Below, in pieces: positions 22,485-34,137 of a stretch of 64,000 nt of DNA; within the stretch, counting starts at the first letter, position 1; each line of letters begins with the position of its first letter. The translations under genes and the position numbers were made by a program. Origin of the DNA: Cryptomeria japonica (lineage: Eukaryota; Streptophyta; Pinopsida; Cupressales; Cupressaceae); contig NC_081413.1 in NCBI RefSeq assembly GCF_030272615.1, positions 101,766,239-101,830,238 of the forward strand. The letters are read 5' to 3'. Under the pieces are notes generated by a model, which did no database searches, was not told where the DNA came from, and saw nothing but the letters and a program-made list of their open reading frames with translations.

Positions 22485-22716
22485 TAGCGCATCTGGTTAA
22501 AAATTTAGCGCATCTGGTCTATTGTTCAGTACGTCGGACTCATATCTTAGTGCGTGGCAAACCTTCCTTAGCGCATAGAGTTTTCAAATATTTCCTATAG
22601 CTTTTAGTGCGAGAATTTAACAGTCCAACACATTTAGAAAACAACTTAGCGGATTGGGTCTGTTAGATAGCGCATCCGGGGCATTCTGTAGCACGTATAG
22701 TGTATTCTGTAGCGCA
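22485..22716 (+). repeat. Element B leader array 1: 21-bp phased TAGCGCAT cores
   Basis: Core positions (TAGCGC and variants) are 22485, 22506, 22527, 22548, 22569, 22605, 22626, 22647, 22668, 22689 and 22710. Nine of ten steps are exactly 21 bp, with one break of 36 bp. The array starts about 90 bp after the PBS and corresponds to A 10342-10620. Confidence 0.92.
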
Positions 22717-22729
22717 TCACAAACAAAGG

Positions 22730-24220
22730 GCAAAAAATAATTTGTAACAGAGATTTCTAGAGTGAGAAGTCCACAAAGCCATTATTTGCTAACTGATTAA
22801 CATTTGTTTTGCAGGTAACTGACAATTTAATTGCAGGTTTGGAGCCTATTTTTATTTGAGCTAGGTTTAAAGTAGTTTGAAGATTTTACTAACCTGGATA
22901 AGTTAGTTAAAGATTTAAATTCCTTTCATTTCTTGTTTAACTAAAAATTGAACTCACACCTTATTTTGGGCACCTAAAAAGAACAACAACAAAAATCTTT
23001 TCTTTCTTAGGAGGAAATTTTCGTTTGGATTTCTAAAAAGAACCAACAAACTTTCTTTTTTTTTGCAAAAAAGGTTTAAAAAGAACCTCACCATCCTTTG
23101 GTGTATAAAAGGTTCAACTTTAAAATTTTTGCAAGGGAAAAGAACCTCACTTGTCCAATTTTATTCCAAGTTAAAGAGGGAAGTTCTTCCCCTTTGTTGA
23201 TTTATTTTTGTTGACCAAAATCAAAAGTTGCTTTGTTGACCAAGTTTCTTTTCCTAGATCAGATAATCAGTGATTTGAGGAAATAAAATAAACACCATGT
23301 TTTTGTGGAGCAATATCTCCATGTAGGCTTTAAACAAATTATTGCGATAAAAGGCTAAAAAGAACACTTGTGTGTTTTGCTTCAAAAGTGGTAGGTATAT
23401 GCTCTCCCCTTAACCAGGTGATCAAAAAGCCAAACCACTCTTATGCTTTCAGTGCTTACAACATTAAATCCTTTAGCAGGCCTACCCTCCTGAGGAGTTA
23501 ACAACTCTTAAAGCCATTCTTTAGCTGGTGTGAGGGGAACGACCTAAGTGGGGAACGCATTTGATGCTAAGTGTTCCAACCCACTATAATCAAAAGTGGA
23601 AAGTGACAAAAATCCTTTTCAATAGTTGTGCACAACGATTAGCCTTCCCCCAGTATCTTTGCGATACATAAAGCCTTTGTTCTAAATGTTGGGAAGCCTC
23701 CTGAGGGAGTTTATCACTGATGACCGAACAAGAAGCTTGATTACAAACTTTAGCATTAGTAACCTTGAGCCGAGTTAGTATCCAAACATTTGTAGTATCA
23801 TAGTGCAAGGGGGGGGAAAAATCCACCCCCAAGATTACTCACCATATATCTCCCAAGATAACTACTCAATTGTGAAGCAATTCAATTTGAGTTAATTTAT
23901 GGAAAAAGGCAAAAAAATGGGCGCCTCCTAGGGGGTGACAAGGATGTTTGAGCTGACGGAGTATCGAGACTAGTGAGCTATGGTATTATCAACGATCCTT
24001 GAATAAAGAGTCTGATTGAATTGTATTTTCTGTATCCAAACCTATTAAAACACTGGGGATTTGAACACATCCTCGTAGAACATACACTCATTGTTTAGAC
24101 TAGGCAAAATGGTTATCTCTTTTGTGTTGTGCTTTCGTTTCTTACTTCAGAAAATTATCTATCATAGTTGAAGAAAAATTCAAAAAATCACAGGAAAACC
24201 ACCAAGGCAAAACAACTAGG
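22730..24220 (+). other. Element B middle leader
   Basis: Matches A 8830-10340. Contains the antisense 80-codon frame at 23832-23590 and a T-rich stretch near 23050. No sense ORF of note. Confidence 0.6.
23590..23832 (-). other. Antisense 80-codon open frame in B leader
   Basis: Counterpart of 9218-9460, same length, 57 of 80 residues identical. Also TTG-initiated, so translation is doubtful. Conserved core includes SDKLPQEASQ and LEQRLYVSQ. Confidence 0.4.
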
Positions 24221-24226
24221 GCAGTT

Positions 24227-24590
24227 TAGCACATAAGAGAAACATCTTAGCACTTTGGAAACATATATTAGTGCGTCCAAGCTTCAACATAGCGCATCAG
24301 TTCTAAACTTTAGTGCACAATCAATCCCAGCATTCAACAGTTCGAATCTTAGTGCTTGCTGAAAACATTCTAGCACGTTGGAGCAACAACTTAGCGCGTC
24401 AAGACCAAACATTAGTGCATTAAAGCTAGAAGTTAGCGCATTGATAGGACATATTAGCACATAGATTTCAAACCAAATCAAAATCAAACAATCCAAGTTA
24501 GCACGTCAAAAGGGCAGCTTGGTGCATTTAGATCATTCTCTAGCGCGTTGAGGGTATTTGGTAGCGCATTGAGTTTCTGTCTTAGCGCAT
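24227..24590 (+). repeat. Element B leader array 2: 21-bp phased TAGCGCAT cores
   Basis: Positions are 24227, 24248, 24269, 24290, 24311, 24350, 24371, 24392, 24413, 24434, 24455, 24499, 24520, 24541, 24562 and 24583. Thirteen of fifteen steps are exactly 21 bp; breaks are 39 and 44 bp. It lies about 460 bp before ORF1, as in A. Confidence 0.92.
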
Positions 24591-25047
24591 AGTCAAAACT
24601 GAGAAAACAGAGGGAAAAGCAAAAACTATTTTTGAAAATTCTGAAAATAGTTTAGGAAGCCCTTTTTCCTCACTTGAACTCCATAAGACAAAAAATCAAA
24701 ATTAGAGTATCAAAACTACTCCAAAAGCAAGCTTTCCTTAAAACAAAGTTGTCAAAATCCAAAAACTAGTCAAGAGATAAAACACATCTCTCCTATTAGA
24801 ATCAAGAAACACCATCACACATATCAAAAGGTCCTTCAATCAAATGGATTTTATCCAAAAACATACTTGTTTTAAACTCAAAGTTGTCAAATCGAGATTC
24901 CATATCGGGAAAGCTCTTATTCCATAACATTTAACACGCTTTGTCGTGAGGGGGCATCTAAACCTTCATTTGATAAAGTAAACTTAAGTGTCCAAACAAG
25001 ATATCTAAATCCAAAACAAATCAAAGGAAACCATTGATCACCTATGC

Positions 25048-25434
25048 ATGACTAATCCTCATATTTGGAGAAAAAATAGTATTTATCACAACACCAAGTT
25101 AAGGAAACAACAACCTAGTTCTCTGAAACTTGCCAAAAGGAATAGATTTTTGTACATCAATCGCCAACTCTTCAAATATCATCAAACATTCCTCCATCAT
25201 ATGTGCTTGTATCTTCAAGACAAAACAAATGAATTTGACAAGGAACCATTGAGGAGTAGAGCATTCTTTCAAAAATCAGCATTTAGTCAACGCCTAAATC
25301 AAGGAGGAAAGATCAATCCAGCTTTCTTCCCAAAAATTTGCATCACCTACGACACGCCTCGAGTAGAGCCACCAACACCTGAAAAAGACCCAGAAGAGGA
25401 ATTCGTTCCCTTCATCACATAGAGTTTCTACTAG
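25048..25434 (+). pseudogene. Element B ORF1: 129-codon frame directly before gag
   Basis: Starts MTNPHIWRKNS, rich in lysine in its first half, ends VPFIT*SFY* with the second TAG immediately followed by the gag ATG at 25435. Same length (387 nt) as in A. The internal TAG at 25420-25422 is absent from A, which has GAA there, so it is a later mutation. Domain unknown. Abutting stop and start would suit termination-reinitiation or stop readthrough to make gag. Confidence 0.6.
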
Positions 25435-26745
25435 ATGCTAACTATCATTCGCTCTCAACAAAACAAACAAAGAGAAACACAACCAAAGTCCAATATGGAG
25501 CTACGATTATCAAATCCCTTCGACTATCGAAATCTAGAAGACACAAAGATCACTAAAGAACTCCTTCAGGAATGCCAAGAAAGTGCCTCATTCCAAAGAC
25601 TCATAGAAAAACTTATAGATGCTGACAAAGAAAACTATCTACTCATGCTCGCAAGCAAAGGAGTGAGGATCCCAGAGGACTTTGATTCAAACACTTTTAG
25701 AACAAGGTCTCGACTCTATACTTATCAAGAACAACAAAGAGAAGAAGACATAGGTGACCTTGAGAAAAACATACCCGAGCAAAACATCCCTGAGCAAAAC
25801 TTACCCAAGAAAAACATCCCTGAGCAAAACATACCGTTACACATGCCATTTGAAACTAGAAAAAATACGAAGGAAGAACTATTCCCCTGGAAAACAAACA
25901 CACCCTTGGTTGCTCTTACACAACAAATACAAATGCTGTAAAAACAAATGCAAGACATGCAACAAGGATCAATAGTATGATATTCCTTGAATGAAATTTT
26001 TCCTTATCCATTTGACAAAAGGTTAAACATGGTACCTTTTCCCCCAAATTCAAACATTCCCAAATTTGATAAATATGATGGGAAAAGCGATCCCCGTGAT
26101 CATGTCCATGAATTTTGTACCATGAGCCTAGAATTTGCCCATGATGACACTTATTTGATGAGATTATTCCCAAGAAGCTTGAGAGGGCAAACCATGGAAT
26201 GGTTATCCAAAATTATGCCTCCTGTCACATCCTTTGATGAATTAGTCAACAAATTCATCACTCAATAGTCCTACAACAGTCAACATGCCATCACCATGCT
26301 AGATGTCTACAATACCAAATAGAAAAACAACGAAATGTTCATGGTGTTCCTTCAACGTTCGCGATGAATGGTCTCGAGATATCCTCGAGATGTGCCTAAA
26401 AAGGAATAGATGGAAATTTTCATCGACAATTTAAAATGGAGATGAGTTACATACTCAAACTCCAATGCATACCATCTTTTGCTAAATTGATTGAAAATGA
26501 CATCCAAGTAGATGAGGCATGTGTCAAGAAAGGAACATTGAAATTTTTCAAAGAAGGGACGAATTCATCCAACTCTAATTACAATAACCAAAACAACAAC
26601 AACTTAGACAAATCCAGGTTCTGGACCAAAAACAAAAATACTAGAAATGAAGGAGGAAACAAAACTAATGATGTGAAATCCAAACAACCGGTGTTAGCTT
26701 TATTAGGTAATCCTCAGGCTACTAGGAATCAAAAGGGTGCTAACC
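25435..26745 (+). pseudogene. gag: Element B gag, first part (before insertion of I)
   Basis: Starts MLTIIRSQQNKQ. IPEQN-type repeats lie at 25770-25835 and the capsid domain (KFDKYDGKSDP, MRLFPRSLRGQTMEWLSK) at about 26060-26220. It has TAA at 25939-25941, TGA at 25978-25980, TAG at 26266-26268, further stops near 26321, 26368 and 26407, and a frameshift near 26435. Compared with A, several stops sit where A has CAG/CAA or CGA. The frame is cut at 26745 by element I inside an asparagine-rich linker and resumes at 34138. Confidence 0.9.
26741..26745. repeat. TSD of element I, left copy
   Basis: taacc, repeated at 34133-34137. Confidence 0.92.
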
Positions 26746-28243
26746 TATTGGCATTATGTGAACCAATATGAGGACATGATGACAATGTATGTTGTCATTC
26801 ATGTCAATATGCTGAAGAAGAGAGAATTGATATGTTACCAAGAACTGGTATATGTGAGAACCGATATAACATTGTGAACCGGTATATGTGCCAAAGTGAA
26901 GCGGTGTGTTTGTTTAAGGTGAACCAGCATGTGGTTATGGGAATCGGTACATGGAAGCTTTGTATGACTACCGGTTGGTAGTCTCAACCTCAGGGTTTTC
27001 GGTTGAAGTGCTTCAAGCCTATGTGACTCAATCGATGACTTTGTGTGATGAATTAGCATTGTAACAAAGAACAGATTGTGTTGCCACATCAGCCTTGTGC
27101 ACGTGAAGGATCTTGCATGAAGGAGATTGTTCCTATCTACCTCAAGAATGTGCGAAGTCTATAAATGGTGAAAACATGTGATGGGTTATCAGTCGCCATG
27201 AAAGCGGTGGAAAATGAACGATGGAGAACGTCTTGAGATTGGTTCAAGACTGTTGCATTTAATGCAATGCGCTCAACGGTTAGGATTGAACTGTTTAAAT
27301 TTATTAACCTAATAGGTTTAGGGTTTAGGGTTTATGCTACTGACCTATCTGTTGCCTATAAGGTCGATGTTGTGTTTCTTTCTGAGGTTGTTGGCAAAAG
27401 TTATGTGTGTGTATCCAAGTGAAGAGATACGTGATTCTTGCAAGACCAGAGGAGAGAAGTGATACCTGCAGAGTGTAAGTGCAGAAGGTGAAGAGGAGCT
27501 AAAGCGGATCTGTATTGGCATTGAGTGCTATTACCAGATCATTGTAATACCTGTTGATCTCTAACCACTTCAACAGTTGGGAAATCCCTTAACATGGTAG
27601 CTTTAACTGGCTTACTATAAATACTTTGACAGGGTGACTCAAAACCATTGAGTTCTTGAAATCCTCTAACAAGGTAACCTTTAACAGGGTTTAACCCTTA
27701 ACCGAGTATTCTAGCCATCCCTTAACCGGGTGATCCCTAACAAGATCGGTTCCTAACATAACCTATTGTATCAGTCTTTAACTGGACAAGGCTCGTAACA
27801 TATTGGACTTCTAAAGAGTTCAAAAATAGCTTGTGGGTATTCATCCCCATCGTGGTTTTTCCCTGTTGGGTTTCCACGTGAAAAAATATGTGTCATGTGT
27901 GTTGTTATTCATGTGATAGTTTAAGTGTTGTGTGTCTGAAGGTTAATCATGTTGATCTAGATGTTTATATATTTATGATGATAGATTACCTATTCATGCA
28001 CTAGGGTGAAATGGAAATGAAGTATTAGATTGTATGAAAAGATAAGTGTCAACCGGTTTATGCTTGTCTCAGTTATTCTGGGTTTTACCGGTTGTACTCT
28101 GTTTAAGACCGGTGTTACTGTTTTTCTGCCAAAGCACAGTGTTTGCTAACAAACCGGTTTTAGGAATGTGTTTTTGTCTGTACTGATTCCCACCCCCCCT
28201 CTCAGTACTAGTTTGGTACTATCCATTCATCATTGAGTTATCA
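26746..28243 (+). repeat. Element I 5' LTR
   Basis: 1,498 bp; starts TATTGGCATT (the terminal TG has become TA) and ends GAGTTATCA. TATA box TCTATAAATG at 27159-27168. Differs from the 3' LTR by about 28 substitutions in the first 295 bp (about 9%), nearly all transitions, many at ACCGGT-like sites. Confidence 0.95.
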
Positions 28244-28245
28244 AT

Positions 28246-28257
28246 TGGTATTAGAGC
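28246..28257 (+). promoter_or_regulatory. Element I primer-binding site (initiator tRNA-Met)
   Basis: TGGTATTAGAGC, one base different from the common copia PBS TGGTATCAGAGC, two bases after the LTR. Confidence 0.88.
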
Positions 28258-28313
28258 ATCCTCCAGGTCCTCTGTGTTATAAGCTTAACCGTTGAGGAAA
28301 AGATCCTGGTCTA

Positions 28314-29200
28314 ATGATGAAGAGGGAAGGTCCAAAGTTCAACAAAGATAATTTCAATATATGGAAAGATAGAATGAAGATATTAATCAGAAGCATGGGT
28401 GCTCAACACTGGAGCTATGTTGAGAATGCTTATGTTGCCCCTACCGGTACTCTCACCGATGACCAAAAGAGAGAGAAGCAGGAGAATGGGCAAGTCATGG
28501 AAGCCCTAATTAGTAGTTTATCTGACATTAAGTTTATTGATGTCCAAGATAAAGTAAATCCCAAAGAAGTATGGGATACTCTTGAAAATATCTATGGCGG
28601 TGATGAGCATGTAAAACAAGCTAAGAAAGCCTTAGAGGGAAGTTTGAAGACATGTAGATGGTTGAAGGTGAGACCATTCAATAGTATGAAATAAGAATCA
28701 AAACTGTTGTCAGAGATATCAAGAGTGGAGGTGGTAAAATGGAAGATTCCACTGTGGTAAGAAAAGTTTTGACATCCTTATTACTGGTCTATGCAATAAG
28801 GGTTGCTGCTGTTCAGGAGTTGAGATCAATAGAAAAGACTAAGGTATCCCTAGACTCCATCATTGCAAAGTTGACAGCCTATGAGCTAAATAGTTTTGAT
28901 GGCAATGTTCAAAAGATTGAATCAACTTTTAAAGCTTCTGCTGTACCATCCACAAAAGGAAAAGAAGCAAGCACCAGTGGTGAAGCAAGACAGAGCATAG
29001 AAATGGATGACGAGGAGATTCTGATGGAATTTGAAGCTCTTCTTGTCAGGAAACTTCCTAAAGGAACTGGTAAATACAGAGGTAAGCTCCCTTTGAAATG
29101 CTTTTCTTGCAACCGGATAGGACATATTGCTATAAATTGTCCTAATGGTGACAACAAGGACAAATTGGAAAGGTTCAAGAAATTCAAAGGAGGAAACCAA
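28314..29200 (+). pseudogene. gag: Element I gag
   Basis: The first segment (28317-28691) carries FNIWKDRMKILI and VWDTLENIYGGDEHV, typical of copia gag. A +1 frameshift near 28683 moves reading to the frame that continues at 28739 (VLTSLLLVYAIRVAAVQEL). Zinc knuckle CFSCNRIGHIAINC lies at about 29099-29140. A coiled, charged stretch follows. Gag would package the element RNA. Start chosen at ATG 28317, the second of two adjacent ATGs, or 28314; the sequence does not decide. Confidence 0.9.
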
Positions 29201-30560
29201 AGAAACTATTTTGTGGTAGTTGATGAAGGTGTCAAAGATGAGGAATCAGAATATGAAGAAAATGAAGATATTGTGTTTGTTGCTGTCAAAGAAGATGTGT
29301 CAGACACGAAGGCTCTTGTCTCCCGCTTTGATAATTCCAATGAGTGGATTATTGACAGTGGTTGTTCTCACCATATGACTAGTGAACGAAGCAAGTTTCT
29401 ATCCTTGGAAGAGTATGATGGTGGTGTGGTTTTCTTTGGTAATGATGCACCATATATGGTCAAAGGCAGAGGGTCCATCTCTCTGAATGAAAAGAGTAGT
29501 GCTGACAATGTGTATTGGGTTGATGGTCTCAGACACAACCTTCGAAGTGTTGCCCAGCTAAATGATAGTGGTCTCACTCTAGAATTCAAGAATGGAGTGT
29601 GCAGAATCAAAGGAAAGATTGGTGAATTGGTGGCCACTGATATGCAAACCAAAGGTAACCTATTTCAACTGAATGCAAATATCAGTACATGTCTTATGGC
29701 CAAGTTTGATGACAGCTGGATATGGCATAGGAGACCCTGCCTAGTAAACTTTGATAACATTATGAAGGCCAGTAAGATCAAGGTAGTTAGAGGGTTGTCG
29801 GTGCTAAGAAAACTGGAAAATACCTTGTGCAGAGAGTGTCAACTAGGGAAAATGTCTTTCTCAACCTTTAAAGGTAAACCTTTCACTGCTGACAATTTAC
29901 TTGATCTTGTGCATACTGATTTGTGTGGTCCTATGAAAACTAGGAGTGTGCAGGGTGATAGGTACTTCATGATTCTCACTGATGACTGCTTAAGAATGAT
30001 GTGGGTCACATTCTTGAAAGATAAGTCTGAAGCTTTTGGAAAGTTCAAAGCTTTCAGAGCATTAGTGGAGAAGGAAAGCGGTAAAAGGATCAAGTGCCTT
30101 AGAACTAATCAAGGAGGGGAATTCACTTCTGGTGAATTCAACAAGTACTGTGAAGAACATGGCATCAATAGGCAACTGTCTGCCCCCCGGACTCCATAGC
30201 AGAATGGCCTAATAGAGAGGAATAACCAAACTGTGGTTGAAGCAGCAAGAACAATGCTAATTCAAGGAAAGGTTGCTCACACCTTTTGGAGAGAAGCGGT
30301 GAGCACTGCAGTCTACACAATGAACTGGGTGCTCATCAAGAAAGGTAAGGATAAAACTCTTTATGAGTATTGGACCGGTAAGACACCTATGGTTAGCTAC
30401 TTTAGAGTGTTTGGTAGAAAATGTTACATCAAGAGGAGCGAACACCAAAGCAAATTTGATGTGAAATGTGATGAGGGAATATTCCTAGGGTATCCATTAA
30501 GAGAAAAGCTCTCAAGTGTTTCAACAATAGGACTCAAAAAATTATGGAAAGCATCAATGT
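29201..30560 (+). pseudogene. Element I protease and integrase
   Basis: Protease active site in WIIDSGCSHHM at about 29346-29378. The pre-integrase segment and HHCC finger (WHRRPCLVNFDN ... LCRECQLGK) span about 29720-29850. The DDE core follows, with D in LVHTDLCGPM and D in RTNQGGEF. A TAG at 30197-30199 sits where CAG is expected (PQQNG); catalytic E lies just after it. The frame is then shifted near 30500, where the GYS-type motif after GIFLGY is lost. Confidence 0.9.
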
Positions 30561-32406
30561 GAGAGTTGATGAAACCTCTGAGAAAACTGAGGAAACCGAT
30601 AGTGAGAAAGCAGTAAATGAACTGGTTGTAACCTTCTGGGAACCGGTTGCCAGTCAACCAAGTACCAGTAATAGTGTTCCTACACCGGTAGATGTAGATG
30701 CTGATACTGATGGAGATGAGGATGAAGAAGAAAAGCAAGAGGAATCTGTTAAGACCATTCCTCGGTATGTCAAGATGAATCATGATCCTAAGTAGATCAT
30801 AGGAGATAAGGATGCCAAAAACCTTACAAGAAGAAAGGTCAGAGAAAACTCATCTATGATCTCTGAATTTTAGCTAAAATCATTCAAAGAGGCACATAAA
30901 GATGAAGACTGGATCAAGGCAATGGAAGAGGAACTTGACCAGATAGAGAGAAATGGTACATGGTCTTTGGTACCCAGACCGGAGCATTAAAATGTCATCG
31001 ATACCAAATGGGTTTTTAGAAATAAGCTGAATGAGGATGGCACAATGATTAGAAACAAAGCCAGATTAGTGTGTAAAGGATATGCCCAAGAAGAAGGAAA
31101 AGACTATGGAGAAACCTTTGCTCCTATAGCCAGATTGGAAGGAATTCGTATGCTTCTTGCATATGCAGCTTTTAAAGGATTCAAAGTATATCAAATGGAT
31201 GTAAAATCTGCATTCCTAAATGGTGTACTTGAGGAGGAGGTGTATATAGAGCAACTAGATGGGTTTGCCCTATTTGAAGATAGTGACATGGTGTGTAGGC
31301 TACATAAAGCCTTATATGGTCTAAAGCAGGCACCTAGAGCATGGTATGAACACCTGCACTCCCATCTTGTGAAGATTGGATTTGAGAGAACAAGCGAAGA
31401 TAGCAATATCTACTTGAAATCTGAAGGAGATCAGATCCTGATCTGTGAGGTATTTGTTGATGACATTATCTTTGGTGGAGATGACAAGATGAATCATGAG
31501 TTTGTAGATGAGATGAAGAAAGAGTTTGAGATGTCACTCATAGGGGAGATTAAGTTCTTCATTGGACTGCAGATTTAGCAGATGAAAGATGGCATCTTTA
31601 TAACTCAGTCCAAGTATGTCAAAGAGGTGTTGAAGAACTTTGGCATGGAAGATAGCAAACCGGTTGGTACACCGATGGTGACCGGTTGTAAACTATCCAA
31701 AGAGGGTGACTCAGTATTGGTTAATGAGAATGAATATCGATCAATGATTGGTAAGTTGCATTATGTAGTGCATAGCAGACCAGATATTGCACATGCAGTT
31801 GGCATTACTGCAAGGTTCCAGAAAAGTCCAAGAGAATCCCACTTGGTTGCAGTCAAGCAGATTCTTAGGTATCTGAAGGGAACTATTGAGTATGGATTGT
31901 GGTATCCATATAGCAAGGATTGCAACTTGAAAGTATTCACAGATGTTGATTGGGCAGGTAATGTGGATGACTAGAAGAGCACAACCGGTGGTGCATTCTT
32001 TCTCGGTGGTAGACTGGTCTCATGGATGAGTAAGAAGCAGAGTTGTATCTCTTAGTCTACAACAAAAGTAGGGTATGTTGTAGCTTTCATGAACTACACT
32101 CAGACAATTTGAATGAAGCATGTATTAAATGGCTTCAAAGTTCCTGTATCTGAACCGGTAAGTATATTTTGTGACAATACTAGTGCAATTAACATCTTCA
32201 AGAATCCAGTTTTACATTCTAGAACCAAGCACTTTGAGCTTAAGTATCATTTCTTGAGGGAAAAGGTTCAGAACAAAGAGATTGCACTGGAACATGTTTC
32301 CAGTAAGGAGCAGTTAGCAGACATATTCACCAAGCCTCTCCCAAAGGCTATATTTATGTACTTAAGAGGTGAATTAGGGGTGTTGCCCCTTCAGGAGGTG
32401 AACTAA
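30544..32406 (+). pseudogene. rt: Element I reverse transcriptase and RNase H
   Basis: An acidic linker (30544-30795) precedes RT ([47 protein letters not shown]) and the catalytic FVDDIIFGG at about 31455-31480. RNase H follows, from VFTDVDWAGN to ADIFTKPLP. Nonsense codons lie at 30793, 30871, 30988, 31576, 31972, 32053 and 32110; several fit CAG to TAG or TGG to TGA. It ends at the TAA after LPLQEVN (32404-32406). Confidence 0.92.
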
Positions 32407-32650
32407 AGGTATATGCTCCACATCAGTCAGGTATTGCATAGTCAATTTTCTTTTAGGATTGATGTGTTGAAGGATGCTACTCCTCAGGGGGAGCAACATA
32501 ATGGAACAGGGAAGCTTGTGCCTCCACTTTGGCATTGTTGTCAAAGGGGGAGAAGAAGTGAAGCAGAGAAGATATCTATAGAAATTGGGGGAGAAGATGT
32601 GAAGCGAACATATATCTTTGTATATTGCCATCAATGCCAAAGGGAGAGAT
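32407..32650 (+). other. Element I 3' untranslated region and polypurine tract
   Basis: Contains GGGGGAGCAAC-type purine runs and ends AAAGGGAGAGAT right before the LTR, the likely polypurine tract (32639-32650). Confidence 0.7.
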
Positions 32651-34132
32651 TGTTGGCATTATGTGAACCGGTATGAGGACATGATGACATTGTATGTTGT
32701 CATTGATGTCAATATGCTGAAGAAGAGAGAACCGGTATGTTACCAAGAATCAATATATGTGAGAACTAGTATAACATTGTGAGTCGGTATATGTACCAAA
32801 GTGAAGCGGTGTGTTTGTTCAAGGTGAATCGACATATGGTTATGGGAATTGGTACATGGAAGCTTTGTATGACTACCTGTTGGTAGTCTCAACCTCAGGG
32901 TTTTCGGTTGAAGTGCTTCAAGCCTGTGTGACTCAATCAGTGACTTTGTGTGATGAGTTAGCATTGTAATGAAGAACAAATCATGTTGCCACATTAGACT
33001 TGTGCGTGTGAAGGATCTTGCATGATGTAGATTGTTCCTATCTACCTCAGGAATGTGCGAAGTCTGTAAACAGTGAAAATGCATGATGGGTTATTAGCCG
33101 CCATGAAAGCAGTAGAAAATGAATGATGGAGAATGTCTTGAGATTGGTTCAAGACTGTTGCATTTAATGCAATGCACTCACCGGTCAAGATTGAACTATT
33201 TGAATTTCTTAACCTAACAAGTTTAGGGTTTAGGGTTTATGCTACCGACCTATCTGTTGCCTATAAGGTTGATGTTGTGTTTCTTTCTAAGGTTGCTGGC
33301 AAAATTTGTGTGTATATCCAAGTGAAGAGATACATAATTCTTGCCAGACCAAAGGAGAGAAGTGATACTTGCAGAAGGTGAAGAGGAGATAAAGCGGATC
33401 TGCATTGGTGTTGAGTGCTGTTACCAAATCATTGTAATACTTGCTGATCTCTAACCACTTCAATAGTTGGGAAATCCCTTAACATGGTTTATTTAACCGC
33501 CTTACTGTAAATCCTTTGACAGGGTGACTCAAAACCATTAAGATCTTGAAATCCTCTAACAAGGTAACCTTTAACAGGGTTTAATCCTTAATCGAGTATT
33601 CTAGCCATCCCTTAATGGGGTGATCCCTAATAGGATCGGTTCCTAACAGAACCTATTGTATCAGTCTTTAACCGGACAAGGCTCCTAACAAGGTGGACTT
33701 CTAAAGAGTTCAAAAACAGCTTGTGGGTATTCATCCCCATCGTGGTTTTTCCCAGTTGGGTTTCCATGTGAAAAAATCTATGTGTCATGTGTGGTGTTAT
33801 TCATGTGATAGTTTAAGTGATGTGTGTTTGAAGGTTAATCATGTTGATCTAGTTGTTTATATATTTATGATGATAGATTACCTATTCATGCACTAGGGTG
33901 AAATGGAAATGAAGTATTAGATTGTATGAAAAGATAAGTGTCAACCGGTTTATGCTTGTCTCAGTTATTCTGGGTTTTGTCGGTTGTACTCTGTTTAAGA
34001 CCAGTGTTACTGTTTGTCTGCCAAAGGACAGTGTCTGCTGACAAACTAGTTTTAGGAATGTGTTTTTGTCTGTACTAATTCCCCCCCCTCTCAGTACCGG
34101 TTTGGTACTATCTGTTCATCATTGAGTTATCA
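32651..34132 (+). repeat. Element I 3' LTR
   Basis: 1,482 bp, TGTTGGCATT to GAGTTATCA. The TATA box seen in the 5' LTR reads CTGTAAACAG here, so it is altered. An 11-bp segment near 33376 is missing relative to the 5' LTR. Confidence 0.95.
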
Positions 34133-34137
34133 TAACC
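34133..34137. repeat. TSD of element I, right copy
   Basis: taacc, identical to 26741-26745. Confidence 0.92.

Larger units (their letters stand above)
26746..34132 (+). mobile_element. Element I: Ty1/copia retrotransposon nested in B gag
   Basis: 7,387 bp with two LTRs, a PBS for initiator tRNA-Met, one gag-pol region in copia order (gag, protease, integrase, RT, RNase H) and a polypurine tract, flanked by taacc. All domains are present but several nonsense codons and two frameshifts break the frame. Its RT and protease segments are close to those of H, so both belong to related copia families. Confidence 0.95.

Noticed and set aside
25725-25958. Cysteine-rich minus-strand ORF of 77 codons
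   Set aside because: Antisense shadow of the IPEQN repeats of B gag.
28909-29200. Two 92-codon minus-strand ORFs
   Set aside because: Shadows of the gag frame of I on the other strand.
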